Positions 17,801-25,100 of a stretch of DNA of 64,000 nt are shown one piece after another (position 1 is the first letter of the stretch; every line of letters begins with the position of its first letter). A program made the position numbers and the translations under genes. The notes beneath the pieces were generated by a model. It had not been told where the DNA came from and did not search any database. It saw nothing but the letters and a program-made list of their open reading frames with translations. Source of the stretch: Streptomyces gilvus (GTDB lineage: Bacteria; Actinomycetota; Actinomycetes; Streptomycetales; Streptomycetaceae); assembly GCF_022513565.1 (NCBI RefSeq), contig NZ_JAKWBE010000002.1, positions 372,001-436,000 of the forward strand. Direction: 5' to 3'.

Positions 17801-18132
17801 TGGGGGCGCCGGTAGAGCACCTGGTGCTCACGGGCCGGTCCGGTGGTCAGCTGGAGCGTCGCCGAGCCCTTGGGGCACAGGCGGCCGCGGCTGACGGGGG
17901 AATCGGGGTCGCCCTCGATCTGGACGACCTTCTCGTCCTTCACGTACACCTGCTGGCCGCAGCCGACCGCGCAGTAGGGGCAGACGGACTGGACCACCCG
18001 GTCCGCGCGGTCGGTGCGCGGACGCAGGCTCTCGGTGTACGGCGATTCCGCGGCGGCACCCCGGCCCGTGCGGTCGGTGCCGGTGAGCTGACGGTAGACG
18101 GGCCAGGAGCGGACCCGGTCGCCCATACCCAT
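14887..18132 (-). CDS. fdhA: Formate dehydrogenase-N type alpha subunit, cysteine form
   Basis: Molybdopterin-dependent formate dehydrogenase, 1081 residues, which oxidises formate to CO2. The N-terminal [4Fe-4S] site is CPYCAVGC plus C86 in LCPKG. The molybdenum ligand position is in VENQARVCHSATVAGLG. Where E. coli FdnG has selenocysteine, this protein has Cys189, so no in-frame TGA or SECIS is needed. The family motifs GSNFAECHP, GHASIQGSSD and the C-terminal pterin-binding region (VSPGDAANELTSISLDPNAHIQE) are present. I see no twin-arginine signal at the start, unlike FdnG, so the active site is probably cytoplasmic. The ATG at 18132 has GGGAG six bases upstream. Operon order: 75-residue protein, fdhA, fdhB, NrfD. 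Confidence 0.95.
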   Translation of the reverse strand: MGMGDRVRSWPVYRQLTGTDRTGRGAAAESPYTESLRPRTDRADRVVQSVCPYCAVGCGQQVYVKDEKVVQIEGDPDSPVSRGRLCPKGSATLQLTTGPAREHQVLYRRPHSGDWETLDLDTAMDMVAERVIRTRRETWEWEHDGMRTARTMGIASLGGATLDNEENYLIKKLLTGLGVVQVENQARVCHSATVAGLGTSFGRGGATTFMQDLQHADCIVIEGSNFAECHPVGFQWVMEAKKRGARIIDVDPRYNRTSALADLYVPIRAGTDIAFLGGIINHVLTEEKDFREYVLKYTNAATLVSEEFRDTEDLDGVFSGLDEDKAHYDPTTWQYEGVEIQQPAGEADELYEERTRKAAGAEAHGSGGARTGHRAPTDETLQHPRCVYQVLKRHYARYTPEMVEDVCGIPRETFLRVCDELTGNSGPQRTSAFCYAVGWTQHTTGSQFIRAACVLQLLLGNIGRPGGGIQALRGHASIQGSSDIPTLFNLLPGYIPMPHAHEDMSLDNFIETTRTVKGFWSEIRAYLVSLLKSYYGDAATPDNDFCFDHLPRLTGSHSHYDTVMAQLDGDCKGYFLLGENPAVGSANTRLQRLGMANLQWLVVRDFSLIESATWWKDGPEIESGELRTEDIGTEVFFFPAAAHTEKSGSFTNTNRWVQWHYAAVEPEGDARSDLWFMYHLGRRIKERLAGSTDPMDRPIQDLAWDYPVSGELQEPVADAVLAEISGHGPDNSPLSAYTELKDDGSTRCGCWIYCGVYADGVNQAARKKPGSEQDWVAAEWAWAWPANRRILYNRASAAPDGTPWSERKKYVWWDADAGKWTGRDVPDFVPDRAPDHVPDEDAEGPDALRGDDPFIMQADGKGWLYTPAGLEDGPLPTHYEPQDSPFPNALHPSTPRSPVRQLMPREGNRYHPSGDEKGAEVFPYVVTTHRLTEHFTAGGMSRWSEYLSELQPEFFCEVSPQLARERGLENGGWATVVTARNAVEARVLVTERIRPLRVQGRTVHQIGLPFHWGPNGVSPGDAANELTSISLDPNAHIQEDKALSADILPGRRPRGPDLPKLVAEYRRRAGITGTTGTEVRK

Positions 18133-18150
18133 GGTGGCTCCCTGTCGCGG

Positions 18151-18378
18151 TCAGGCGGAGGACTCGTCCGGCGTGGGATGTTCGGGGTGGACGGTGGCGG
18201 AGCGGGGGCCGTCACGGCGTCCCGTCCCGGCCTCGTCGGTGTCGGGCGTCTCCGACTCGTTCTCCGCGGCGGCGGGAAGCGGGATGTCGAGGGGATCCTC
18301 GCCCTCACGCACCTGCTGGTCGGGCAGATCCCTCGGCACGGGCTCGCCGCCCTGGCCTGTGTCACGCCGATCGGCCAC
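18151..18378 (-). CDS. Small acidic protein, first gene of the formate dehydrogenase operon
   Basis: Hydrophilic protein of 75 residues, rich in Asp, Glu, Pro and Thr, with no hydrophobic core and probably disordered. It begins MADRRDTGQGGEPVP and includes LDIPLPAAAENESETPDTDEAGTG. The GTG start at 18378 is preceded by AAGGGAG at a good distance. It lies 18 bp upstream of fdhA on the same strand, so co-transcription is likely. I do not recognise it; a chaperone-like or assembly role is only suggested by position. Confidence 0.65.
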   Translation of the reverse strand: MADRRDTGQGGEPVPRDLPDQQVREGEDPLDIPLPAAAENESETPDTDEAGTGRRDGPRSATVHPEHPTPDESSA

Positions 18379-18485
18379 GGCGCACTCCCTTCACGTCGTC
18401 GGGCCAGACGCGAGTACCTCCGGGCGCGAGGGGCGAAACGTCCGTGTGCGCGGAGGAGTGCCGTGACCGGCGCGGCGCGGCGCCC

Positions 18486-19775
18486 TCAGTGGGGGGCGCG
18501 CTCCTCCAGAGCCGTCCGCCAGGCCGGGACCGGTCCCTCGGGAGCGGGTTCCAGGCGCCGCCCGCCGCGGGCGAAGAAGTCGGCGAGCGGCAGGATCGCC
18601 GCACCGACGGTGACCGCGTCCGGACCGAGCCGGCCCAGGTCGATCGTGACCTTCTCGGCCGGGTGCCGCAGCGCGTACGACGCCGCGTGCCGGCGCACCG
18701 CGGGCAGGAACCGCGTACCGAGCTGGAGCCCCGCCCAGCCGCCGATGAGGATCCGCTCGGGCTGGAAGAGGTTGATCAGGTCGGACAGTCCGGCGCCCAG
18801 GTACTCGGCCGTCTCCTCCAGTACGGCGAGAGCGACCGGGTCGGCCGCGCCCCCCTCGGCCGGGTACGCGGCGGCCAGCATCGCCGTGAGCGCCGTCTCC
18901 TCGTCGGTGCCCTCCGGTGGCCGTCCGCCCTCCTCGCGCCAGCGCTCCAGCAGGGACTCGGCCCCGGCGTAGGCCTCCAGGCAGCCGAGCGCTCCGCACC
19001 GGCAGCGGCGCCCCCGGACCCGTACCGTCAGATGCCCCCACTCGACGGCCCGGCCGTGCTCCACCTCGGGGGTGACCAGACAGGCGCCGACGCCGGAGCC
19101 GAACAGGACGACGATCGCGTTGCGGGCGCCGCGTCCGGCGCCGAACCACATCTCGGCCTGGCCGAGGGTCTTGGCGCCGTTGTCGATGAAGTAGCGGACG
19201 GTGTCCGGGAGTCCGGACGTCGAGCGGAGCAGCGCCTCCAGCGGGACCGCGTCCCAGCCGATGGTCTGCCCGTGCACGACGGCGCCGCGGTCGGGGGTGT
19301 GCTCGACGATGCCGGGGACGCCGATGCCGACGCCGAGCAGCCGGCCGGCGTCGATTCCGGTGCCGGCGAGCACCTCGGCGATGCCGTCGCGGATGTGGCC
19401 GACGATGACCTCGACCTCGTACCGCTGCTGGGTCAGGGGCCGCTCGGCGCGGGCGAGTTCGGTGAGGGTGAGGTCGAACAGCTCGACGCGGACGCGGGTC
19501 TCGCCGACGTCGACGCCGATCATGTGGCCGGCGCCGGGCGCCACGCGCAGCAGGGTGCGGGGACGGCCGCCGTCGGAGTCGACGCTGCCGGCCTCCTCGA
19601 CCAGCCCGTCGCCGACCAGGTCGGCGACGACGTTGCTCACCGAGCCGGAGCTGAGGCCGGTGACCGGGCCGAGTTCGAAGCGGCTCAGCGGTCCGTCGAA
19701 GTAGAGCCGCTGCAGCACGGCCGTGCGGTTGGCCCGCCTGAGGTCCCGTACCGTGCGCCCGTTCCGCCCCGCCAT
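18486..19775 (-). CDS. ROK family transcriptional regulator
   Basis: NagC/XylR-type repressor of 429 residues. An N-terminal winged helix (VLQRLYFDGPLSRFELGPVTGLSSGSVSNVVADLVGDGLV) is followed by the ROK kinase-like domain with IGVDVGETRVRVE, GVGIGVPG, and the zinc motif CRCGALGCLEAYAG. The ATG at 19775 has GAAGGAG upstream, and TATGTT nearby could serve as a -10. TCACGTCGTGA at 19855-19865 is a possible operator. It lies directly downstream of the phosphotransferase gene, 116 bp apart, and may control sugar genes around it. Confidence 0.92.
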   Translation of the reverse strand: MAGRNGRTVRDLRRANRTAVLQRLYFDGPLSRFELGPVTGLSSGSVSNVVADLVGDGLVEEAGSVDSDGGRPRTLLRVAPGAGHMIGVDVGETRVRVELFDLTLTELARAERPLTQQRYEVEVIVGHIRDGIAEVLAGTGIDAGRLLGVGIGVPGIVEHTPDRGAVVHGQTIGWDAVPLEALLRSTSGLPDTVRYFIDNGAKTLGQAEMWFGAGRGARNAIVVLFGSGVGACLVTPEVEHGRAVEWGHLTVRVRGRRCRCGALGCLEAYAGAESLLERWREEGGRPPEGTDEETALTAMLAAAYPAEGGAADPVALAVLEETAEYLGAGLSDLINLFQPERILIGGWAGLQLGTRFLPAVRRHAASYALRHPAEKVTIDLGRLGPDAVTVGAAILPLADFFARGGRRLEPAPEGPVPAWRTALEERAPH

Positions 19776-19891
19776 GTGGCTCCTTCCGAACCCTGTCCGA
19801 GCTGCAACATACCTCTGCGGACGGGTCCGGCGCGACATTCCTCCAACCCTTAGTTCACGTCGTGAGCGAAGAGAGTGGGGTCTGGGGCCGG

Positions 19892-20860
19892 CTATGCGTA
19901 GCCGGCGGCCAGGTCCTCGATCTCGTCCAGGGCCGCGACGAGTTCGGGGGCGACCAGCTCCTGGCGCCACTCCTCGTTCTCCAGCCCCCGCGGGACGACC
20001 TCCGTCAGCATGATCAGGTAGAGGTAGGCCCGGTACAGGGCGAGCCGCAGGAGGGCGCCCCGGTCGAACTCGGTGCGGCCGCCGGCCTCGCGGTAGCCCG
20101 CCAGGAACGCCTCGTCCGTCCTGATGTCCCCGAGCAGCGCGAGGGAGACGAAGTCGGCCAGCGGGTCGCCCCAGAACATGCGCTCGCCGTCGATCAGTCC
20201 GCCGATGCGGGGCTCCCCCGTCGAACGGTCGAGCAGGATGTTGCCCTGCCACAGGTCGAAGTGGACGAGGCGCGGGACGGTGACCGCGTCGAGCGCGCCG
20301 TAGGCGGGGCGGACGGCTCGGGCCACCTCGTCGACGGGGCGGGGCAGTCGCGCCCGGTACGCGCGGGCGTCGTCCAGGACGGCGTCCAGCATTCCCGCGA
20401 ACGCCGTGCGCCAGTCGGCGGCGAGCGGACCGAGCGCCCCGGACGGATACCCGAACGCCGGCCCGGTCACCCGGTGCAGCCGCGCCACCTGGCGCCCCAA
20501 CTCGGTCCGCAGCGGCGGCCGTTGGACCGCCGGCAGCGAGTCGTCCCAGGGGTCGCCGGGGCACGCGGTCATCAGCAGGACCTCACGCTCGGCGTCGAGC
20601 GCGATCACCCGCGGCGCGGGCACGTCGGCCTCCTCGGCGCCCCGGTAGAACTCCGCCTCCGCCAGGAGCAACCGGCGCTCATGGCGCAGGCCGGGGGTGG
20701 TCGGCGCGACCTTCAGCACATGGCGGACGCCGTCGGTGAGCCGCAGCTCCTCGACGGTGTTGTAGGTGCCGCCGCTGAGGGCGCGCAGGCCGGCGAGACG
20801 ATCGGGCGGGATGCCCGCGCCCGCCAGGATGCCCCGAGCCCGCTCCCAGGAGTCCACCAC
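19892..20860 (-). CDS. Aminoglycoside/fructosamine kinase-like phosphotransferase
   Basis: APH-family kinase of 322 residues. It has ALSGGTYNTVEELRL (nucleotide loop), HVLKVAP (ATP-binding lysine), LVHFDLWQGNILLD (catalytic loop, HxDxxxxN) and GGLIDGERMFWGDPLADF (DxD/E magnesium site). It resembles fructosamine or choline/sugar kinases as much as drug-modifying enzymes. With ROK and LacI regulators on either side, a sugar substrate is the better guess. Two adjacent GTG codons at 20858-20860 and 20855-20857 can start it. Confidence 0.82.
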   Translation of the reverse strand: MVDSWERARGILAGAGIPPDRLAGLRALSGGTYNTVEELRLTDGVRHVLKVAPTTPGLRHERRLLLAEAEFYRGAEEADVPAPRVIALDAEREVLLMTACPGDPWDDSLPAVQRPPLRTELGRQVARLHRVTGPAFGYPSGALGPLAADWRTAFAGMLDAVLDDARAYRARLPRPVDEVARAVRPAYGALDAVTVPRLVHFDLWQGNILLDRSTGEPRIGGLIDGERMFWGDPLADFVSLALLGDIRTDEAFLAGYREAGGRTEFDRGALLRLALYRAYLYLIMLTEVVPRGLENEEWRQELVAPELVAALDEIEDLAAGYA

Positions 20861-20955
20861 CGTGCGCCCGCCTCTCCCCCGTGATCACGGAACAGGGTAC
20901 GGAACGCCTCCCGCACTTCGGGCGCCTTTTCGAACCACCGAGCATGGACAAGGCG

Positions 20956-21996
20956 TCAGGGCGCGATCTCCGGCTCGGGCGGGGCGGCCGTCGTGGCCCG
21001 TGGGATGAGCCGGGTCGGCAGGACCACGTGCCGGCGGTGGTCGGTGTCTGCCTCGGCGATCAGCTCCAGGGCGAGTTCGCCGGCCAGCCGGCCCATGCGT
21101 GCCGGGGACTGGGCGACCGTGGTCAGGTCGAGCCAGTCGGCCACCGGCTGGTCGTCGAAGCCGAGGACGGACATCCCCTCCGGCACGGCGATCCGGGCCC
21201 TGCGCAGGGTCGCGATCAGGGCGGCGGCGAGTTCGTCCTGCTCGGCGAAGACGGCGGTCGGCGGCTCGCGCAGACTCAGCAGTTCACCGAGCGCCTCGGC
21301 GACGCCGCGTGCGTCGGCGACCTGGGCCGCCACCACCAGGGAGTCGTCCAGCGGGAGGCCCGCCTCGGTGAGCGCCCGCTGGTAGCCGAGCAGCCGCTCG
21401 TGCGAGCTGAAGGCGAACCCGGTGGCCCCTGCGGTCTGCATGAAGGCGATCCGGCGGTGGCCCAGGTTCAGCAGGTGCCGGGTGCCGTTCCGGGCGCCGA
21501 CCACGTCGTCGACGTACACGCTCGGGCGTCCCTCGGCGTGCTGGCTGACGTAGATCACGGGCATCCCGAGGTCGTCCAGGCGCGCGCTCTCCTCCTCGGT
21601 GAGGTCGAAGGAGAACACCAGCAGCGCGTCGGCGTTGCGCCGGGCCGGCAACCGCTCGAAGAACGCGGCCCGTTCGGCGAGGTCCGGTATGACGTAGACG
21701 GTCAGCTCCCTGTCGGCCGCGCGCAGCAGCGGGCCCAGGCTGGACAGGGCCGAGCCCATGAACCACGAGGTGAGGGTGGGCACCAGCGCCGCGACCACTC
21801 CGGTCCTGCCGGTCACCAGGCTGGAGGCGTGCCGGGAGACGGCGAACTCCAGCTCGTGCGCGGCCCGTTCGACGCGGGCGCGGACCTGCGGCGACACGTT
21901 CGACAGGCCCCGCAGGGTGCGGGAGACGGTGGAGACGGAGACCCCGGCCCGCTCGGCGACGTCGGCCATCGTGGGGTGCCGTCGATCGGCTGGCAT
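20956..21996 (-). CDS. LacI family transcriptional regulator (divergent from the GH13 gene)
   Basis: Repressor of 346 residues. The N-terminal HTH is TMADVAERAGVSVSTVSRTLRG, with the hinge helix following, and then a periplasmic-binding-like effector domain. TAGCGT at 22003-22008 (minus strand) can act as a -10 and puts the start point on the ATG, so the message may be leaderless. The operator-like palindrome at 22028-22041 covers the expected -35, which suggests autoregulation. Divergent placement indicates control of the glucosidase gene at 22131. Confidence 0.92.
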   Translation of the reverse strand: MPADRRHPTMADVAERAGVSVSTVSRTLRGLSNVSPQVRARVERAAHELEFAVSRHASSLVTGRTGVVAALVPTLTSWFMGSALSSLGPLLRAADRELTVYVIPDLAERAAFFERLPARRNADALLVFSFDLTEEESARLDDLGMPVIYVSQHAEGRPSVYVDDVVGARNGTRHLLNLGHRRIAFMQTAGATGFAFSSHERLLGYQRALTEAGLPLDDSLVVAAQVADARGVAEALGELLSLREPPTAVFAEQDELAAALIATLRRARIAVPEGMSVLGFDDQPVADWLDLTTVAQSPARMGRLAGELALELIAEADTDHRRHVVLPTRLIPRATTAAPPEPEIAP

Positions 21997-22027
21997 GCGC
22001 GGACGCTAGCACAGGCGTACGGGAGGC

Positions 22028-22041
22028 TGGCAGCGCTGTCA
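22028..22041. promoter_or_regulatory. LacI-type operator, copy 1
   Basis: TGGCAGCGCTGTCA, a near-perfect palindrome centred on AGCGCT, 32 bp upstream of the LacI start. It shares AGCG(C/T)TGTCAC with the second site at 22095-22109. Confidence 0.6.
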
Positions 22042-22094
22042 CGGCGTTACCGGCACGTAGCGCATTGACCGTGCCACCCTGGAGACCGCAAGCT

Positions 22095-22109
22095 TGCAAG
22101 CGTTGTCAC
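22095..22109. promoter_or_regulatory. LacI-type operator, copy 2, near the GH13 start
   Basis: TGCAAGCGTTGTCAC at 22095-22109 repeats the core of the first site and overlaps the palindrome GCTTGCAAGC (22092-22101). A possible -35 TTGACC for the glucosidase gene is at 22065-22070, so this site would cover its start point. The -10 is weak. Confidence 0.5.
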
Positions 22110-22130
22110 AGGCGAGGAGCGCGCACCCCT

Positions 22131-23795
22131 ATGTCCACCCAGCCCGCACCCTGGTGGCGCGACGCCGTCATCTACCAGGTCTACATCCGCAGCTTCGCCG
22201 ACGGGAACGGCGACGGTGTCGGCGACATCGCCGGCATCCGCTCCCGGCTGCCGTATCTGAAGTGGCTCGGCGTCGACGCCGTCTGGATCAACCCGTGGTA
22301 CCGGTCCCCGATGGCGGACCACGGTTACGACGTGGCGGACTTCCGTGAGATCGACCCGCTGTTCGGCACGGTCGCCGAGGCGGAGCAGCTCATCGAGGAG
22401 GCGCACCGGCACGGGATCCGGGTCATCCCGGACATCGTGCCCAACCACACCTCGGACCGGCACGCCTGGTTCCAGGCGGCGCTGGCGGCCGGTCCGGGCA
22501 GCCCGGAGCGGGAGCGCTACGTCTTCCGGCCGGGCCGCGGACCGGACGGTGCCGAGCCGCCCAACGACTGGGCCTCCTCCTTCGGCGGCCCGGCCTGGAC
22601 CCGGCTGCCCGACGGGGAGTGGTACCTGCACCTGTTCGCCCCGGAGCAGCCGGACCTCAACTGGGAGCACCCTGAGGTGCGCGCCGAGTTCGAGTCGATC
22701 CTGCGGTTCTGGTTCGCCCGGGGCGTGGACGGTTTCCGCATCGACGTCGCCCATGGGCTGATCAAGCATCCGGAACTGCCCGACCTTCCGCCGCGCCCGG
22801 CGGACGACGGGCCGCGGCAGCACGTCGACCATCCGCACTGGGACCGCGACGAGGTGCACGACATCTACCGGGCCTGGCGCAAGGTGGCCGACGAGTTCCC
22901 CGGCGACCGGTCCTTCGTCGCCGAGGCGTGGGCGGACACACCGGAGCGTTTGGCCGCCTACGTCCGCCGGGACGGTCTGCACACCGCTTTCAACTTCGAC
23001 TTCCTGATGTCGAGTTGGGACCCGAAGGACCTGCGCTCCGTCATCGACGGCTCCCTCGCGATGCTCGGCGCGGTGGGCGCGCCGGCCACCTGGGTGCTCT
23101 CCAACCACGACGTCGTACGCCATCCCAGCCGCTACGGCCGCAAGGTCGTGCGGCGGTGGACGGTGAACGAGCCCTACCGGCCCGAGGGCCCCCTGGACCT
23201 GGAGCTGGGCACCCGGCGGGCCCGCGCGGCGGCCCTGCTGATGCTGGCGCTGCCCGGCGGCGCCTACGTCTACCAGGGCGAGGAGCTGGGTCTGCCGGAG
23301 GTGGAGGACCTGCCGGAGTCGGCGCTGCAGGACCCCGTGTGGGAGCGGTCCGGGCACACCGACCGGGGCCGCGACGGCTGCCGGGTGCCGATCCCGTGGT
23401 CGGGTCGGAGCGCGCCGTACGGTTTCAGCCCGGACGGTGCGCGGGGCGAGCCGTGGTTGCCGCAGCCGGCGGCGTGGGCCGAGCTGAGCGTCGAGAAGCA
23501 GAAGCGGGACGAGCGCTCCATGCTGGCGCTGTACCGCGCGGCGCTGCGGCTGCGGCACGAGCATCCCGCGCTCGGCGACGGCGACCTGGCGTGGCTCGAT
23601 GTCCCCGCAGGAGTGCTGGCCTTCCGCCGGGAACCCGGATTCGTGTGCGCGGTCAACCTCTCCGCCGAGCCCTGCCCGCTGCCGGAGCACACGTCGGTGC
23701 TGCTGGCCAGCGGCCCGGTGGAGGACGGCGTCCTGGCTCCTGACCAGGCGGTCTGGCTGGCCACCGACGAGTTCACCCCCGGGTCCGCCGCATGA
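22131..23795 (+). CDS. GH13 family alpha-glucosidase (oligo-1,6-glucosidase/alpha-glucosidase type)
   Basis: Cytoplasmic glycoside hydrolase of 554 residues with no signal peptide. The (beta/alpha)8 start is WWRDAVIYQVYIRSFADGNGDG. The four conserved regions are DIVPNHTS, GFRIDVAHG (nucleophile Asp), FVAEAWADT (acid/base Glu) and WVLSNHDVVRH. The GDGVGDIAGI calcium-site loop and a C-terminal beta domain (VLAFRREPGFVCAVNLS) are present. It probably releases glucose from imported maltose or isomaltose oligosaccharides. The ATG at 22131 has GAGGAG about 11 bases upstream. It is controlled by the divergent LacI gene; no transporter lies beside it. Confidence 0.92.
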   Translation: MSTQPAPWWRDAVIYQVYIRSFADGNGDGVGDIAGIRSRLPYLKWLGVDAVWINPWYRSPMADHGYDVADFREIDPLFGTVAEAEQLIEEAHRHGIRVIPDIVPNHTSDRHAWFQAALAAGPGSPERERYVFRPGRGPDGAEPPNDWASSFGGPAWTRLPDGEWYLHLFAPEQPDLNWEHPEVRAEFESILRFWFARGVDGFRIDVAHGLIKHPELPDLPPRPADDGPRQHVDHPHWDRDEVHDIYRAWRKVADEFPGDRSFVAEAWADTPERLAAYVRRDGLHTAFNFDFLMSSWDPKDLRSVIDGSLAMLGAVGAPATWVLSNHDVVRHPSRYGRKVVRRWTVNEPYRPEGPLDLELGTRRARAAALLMLALPGGAYVYQGEELGLPEVEDLPESALQDPVWERSGHTDRGRDGCRVPIPWSGRSAPYGFSPDGARGEPWLPQPAAWAELSVEKQKRDERSMLALYRAALRLRHEHPALGDGDLAWLDVPAGVLAFRREPGFVCAVNLSAEPCPLPEHTSVLLASGPVEDGVLAPDQAVWLATDEFTPGSAA

Positions 23796-23853
23796 TCGTG
23801 TAGCGCTGGGTGCTGGGGCGCGGCGAACCGCACCGAGTTGGGGCGGACCGGGC

Positions 23854-24756
23854 CTATGCGGTGGGCGTTCCGGCACCCGGGGTCTGGCTGCCCGGAGCGC
23901 GGGCCGTGCCCGCTCCCTCCGGGGCGCCGAAGCGGGCGAGGGTGTGCCACACCATTTTCAGGTCCTGCAGTTCGTGGTGGCCGGTACGGGCGGCGTCCCC
24001 GATGATCCGTGGATCGACCACGCCGTCCTGGGCGATCCGGGCGCCCAGTTCCGCGAACTCCCGTCCGCGGTAGTCGGCGTGCTCGCGCAGCTCGGCCACG
24101 GTCAGCCGGTAGCCGGGGTGCCACTCGACGGGGCAGGGCAGCAGCCGAGCCGCTGCCTCGACCGGCGTGCCGCGGTAGCTCGCGTCCAGGACCAGTGCCT
24201 CCACGTGCCCGGCGAGGGTGACACCGCCGTGTACCTGGGCCTCGATGTAGTCGTTCAGGGCGTCCTGCTCGTCGGCCTCGGCGAGCGCGACGAGGGACAT
24301 GCCGGCCGCCACCCCGAAGTCGGTCGGCTCGGCCGCGCTGTCGGGGTAGCAGAAGGTGGCGCGGGCCAGGGCGTCGGCGGTGAGACGGAAGTGCGAGGAG
24401 CCGAACCGCGGGGCGGCGCCGACCACTTGGCGGCGGAAGTTCAGGGCGCCGTAGACGGGCCGCTCGTACGGGTCGGCCTCGTCGTAGGCGCCGCCGAAGA
24501 TCCGGCTCTCCCAGCGCCAGCGGTCGCCGCCGGGGTGCGCGGTCAGGCCGCCGTTGCTGGTGCCGGTGACGAACTGCGAGTGGTAGGAGCCGTCCTGGGC
24601 CAGCGCCCGGAGGATGGGCAGCCCGCCGATCAGCCGGTCGGGGTGGAAGTTCAGCGCGATCCGCACGTCGGCACCGACGGCCGGGCCCGTCGAGCGGGAG
24701 GCGACATGGCGCAACGCCTGCCGCGCCCGCTCGGACAGGACCTTCGTGACTTCCAC
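23854..24756 (-). CDS. DUF3626 domain-containing protein
   Basis: Protein of 300 residues of the DUF3626 family, whose function is unknown. Features seen: VRIALNFHPDR near residue 45, YHSQFVTGTSNGGLTAHPGGDRWRWESRIFGGAYDEA, YGALNFRR, GSSHFRLT and LEALVLDASYRGT-like strands. The several His/Asp/Arg patches (NFHPDR, SHFRL, EWHPGYRLT) look like an active site reminiscent of ADP-ribosyltransferase-like folds, but that is inference. The GTG at 24756 is chosen because GGAGGAG lies eight bases upstream. Confidence 0.82.
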   Translation of the reverse strand: MEVTKVLSERARQALRHVASRSTGPAVGADVRIALNFHPDRLIGGLPILRALAQDGSYHSQFVTGTSNGGLTAHPGGDRWRWESRIFGGAYDEADPYERPVYGALNFRRQVVGAAPRFGSSHFRLTADALARATFCYPDSAAEPTDFGVAAGMSLVALAEADEQDALNDYIEAQVHGGVTLAGHVEALVLDASYRGTPVEAAARLLPCPVEWHPGYRLTVAELREHADYRGREFAELGARIAQDGVVDPRIIGDAARTGHHELQDLKMVWHTLARFGAPEGAGTARAPGSQTPGAGTPTA

Positions 24757-24796
24757 CGCCGGCTCCTCCCCCGGGCCGCCCGTCTTCGACCGCGGC

Positions 24797-25028
24797 TCAG
24801 AGGTCGCCCACGGCGAGCACGATCTTGCCACGGTTTTCACGCCGCTCCAGCGATTTATGGGCTCTACGGGCCTCTTGGCCGGTCAACGAGGTGCTCCACG
24901 GCCGGCCGGATCCCCTCCGCCAGTTCCCCGCTCATCGCCCACCAGGCGGACACCGGCACCCCGGCGACCACCTCCCCGAGATGGGCGTGCGCGCGTGTGA
25001 GAACCTCGAAACCCCGGGTGTCCGCCAT
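24797..25028 (-). pseudogene. Debris of a quinone oxidoreductase C-terminus plus a short unrelated N-terminus
   Basis: At 24797-24880 the minus strand reads GQEARRAHKSLERRENRGKI then VLAVGDL and stop. This is a typical C-terminus of zinc-type quinone oxidoreductases. It is cut off from a start codon. A second frame, from an ATG at 25028 with a good AGGGGAG site, reads 54 residues (MADTRGFEVLTRAHAHLGEV ...) including GIRPAVEHLVDRP before stopping at 24864. The two frames together would rebuild RPAVEHLVD-LTGQEARRAH, so one frameshift separates them. The first ~30 residues look more like another family (TIGR03086-like). It is a decayed or recombined remnant. Confidence 0.6.
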
Positions 25029-25100
25029 CACCGTTCTCCCCTCTTGCACCGCAAGGAGCACGAGCGCACGGGAAAGCCAAGGAAAGAGGATCAGCGCCAG

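Noticed and set aside
14887..18132. Selenocysteine in formate dehydrogenase
   Set aside because: The ligand position is encoded as Cys; the frame has no internal TGA.
16486..18972. An 828-codon plus-strand frame
   Set aside because: Antisense to the formate dehydrogenase alpha subunit and the ROK gene; composition typical of a shadow frame.
22047..23876. A 609-codon minus-strand frame
   Set aside because: Antisense to the GH13 gene, which has all four catalytic regions.
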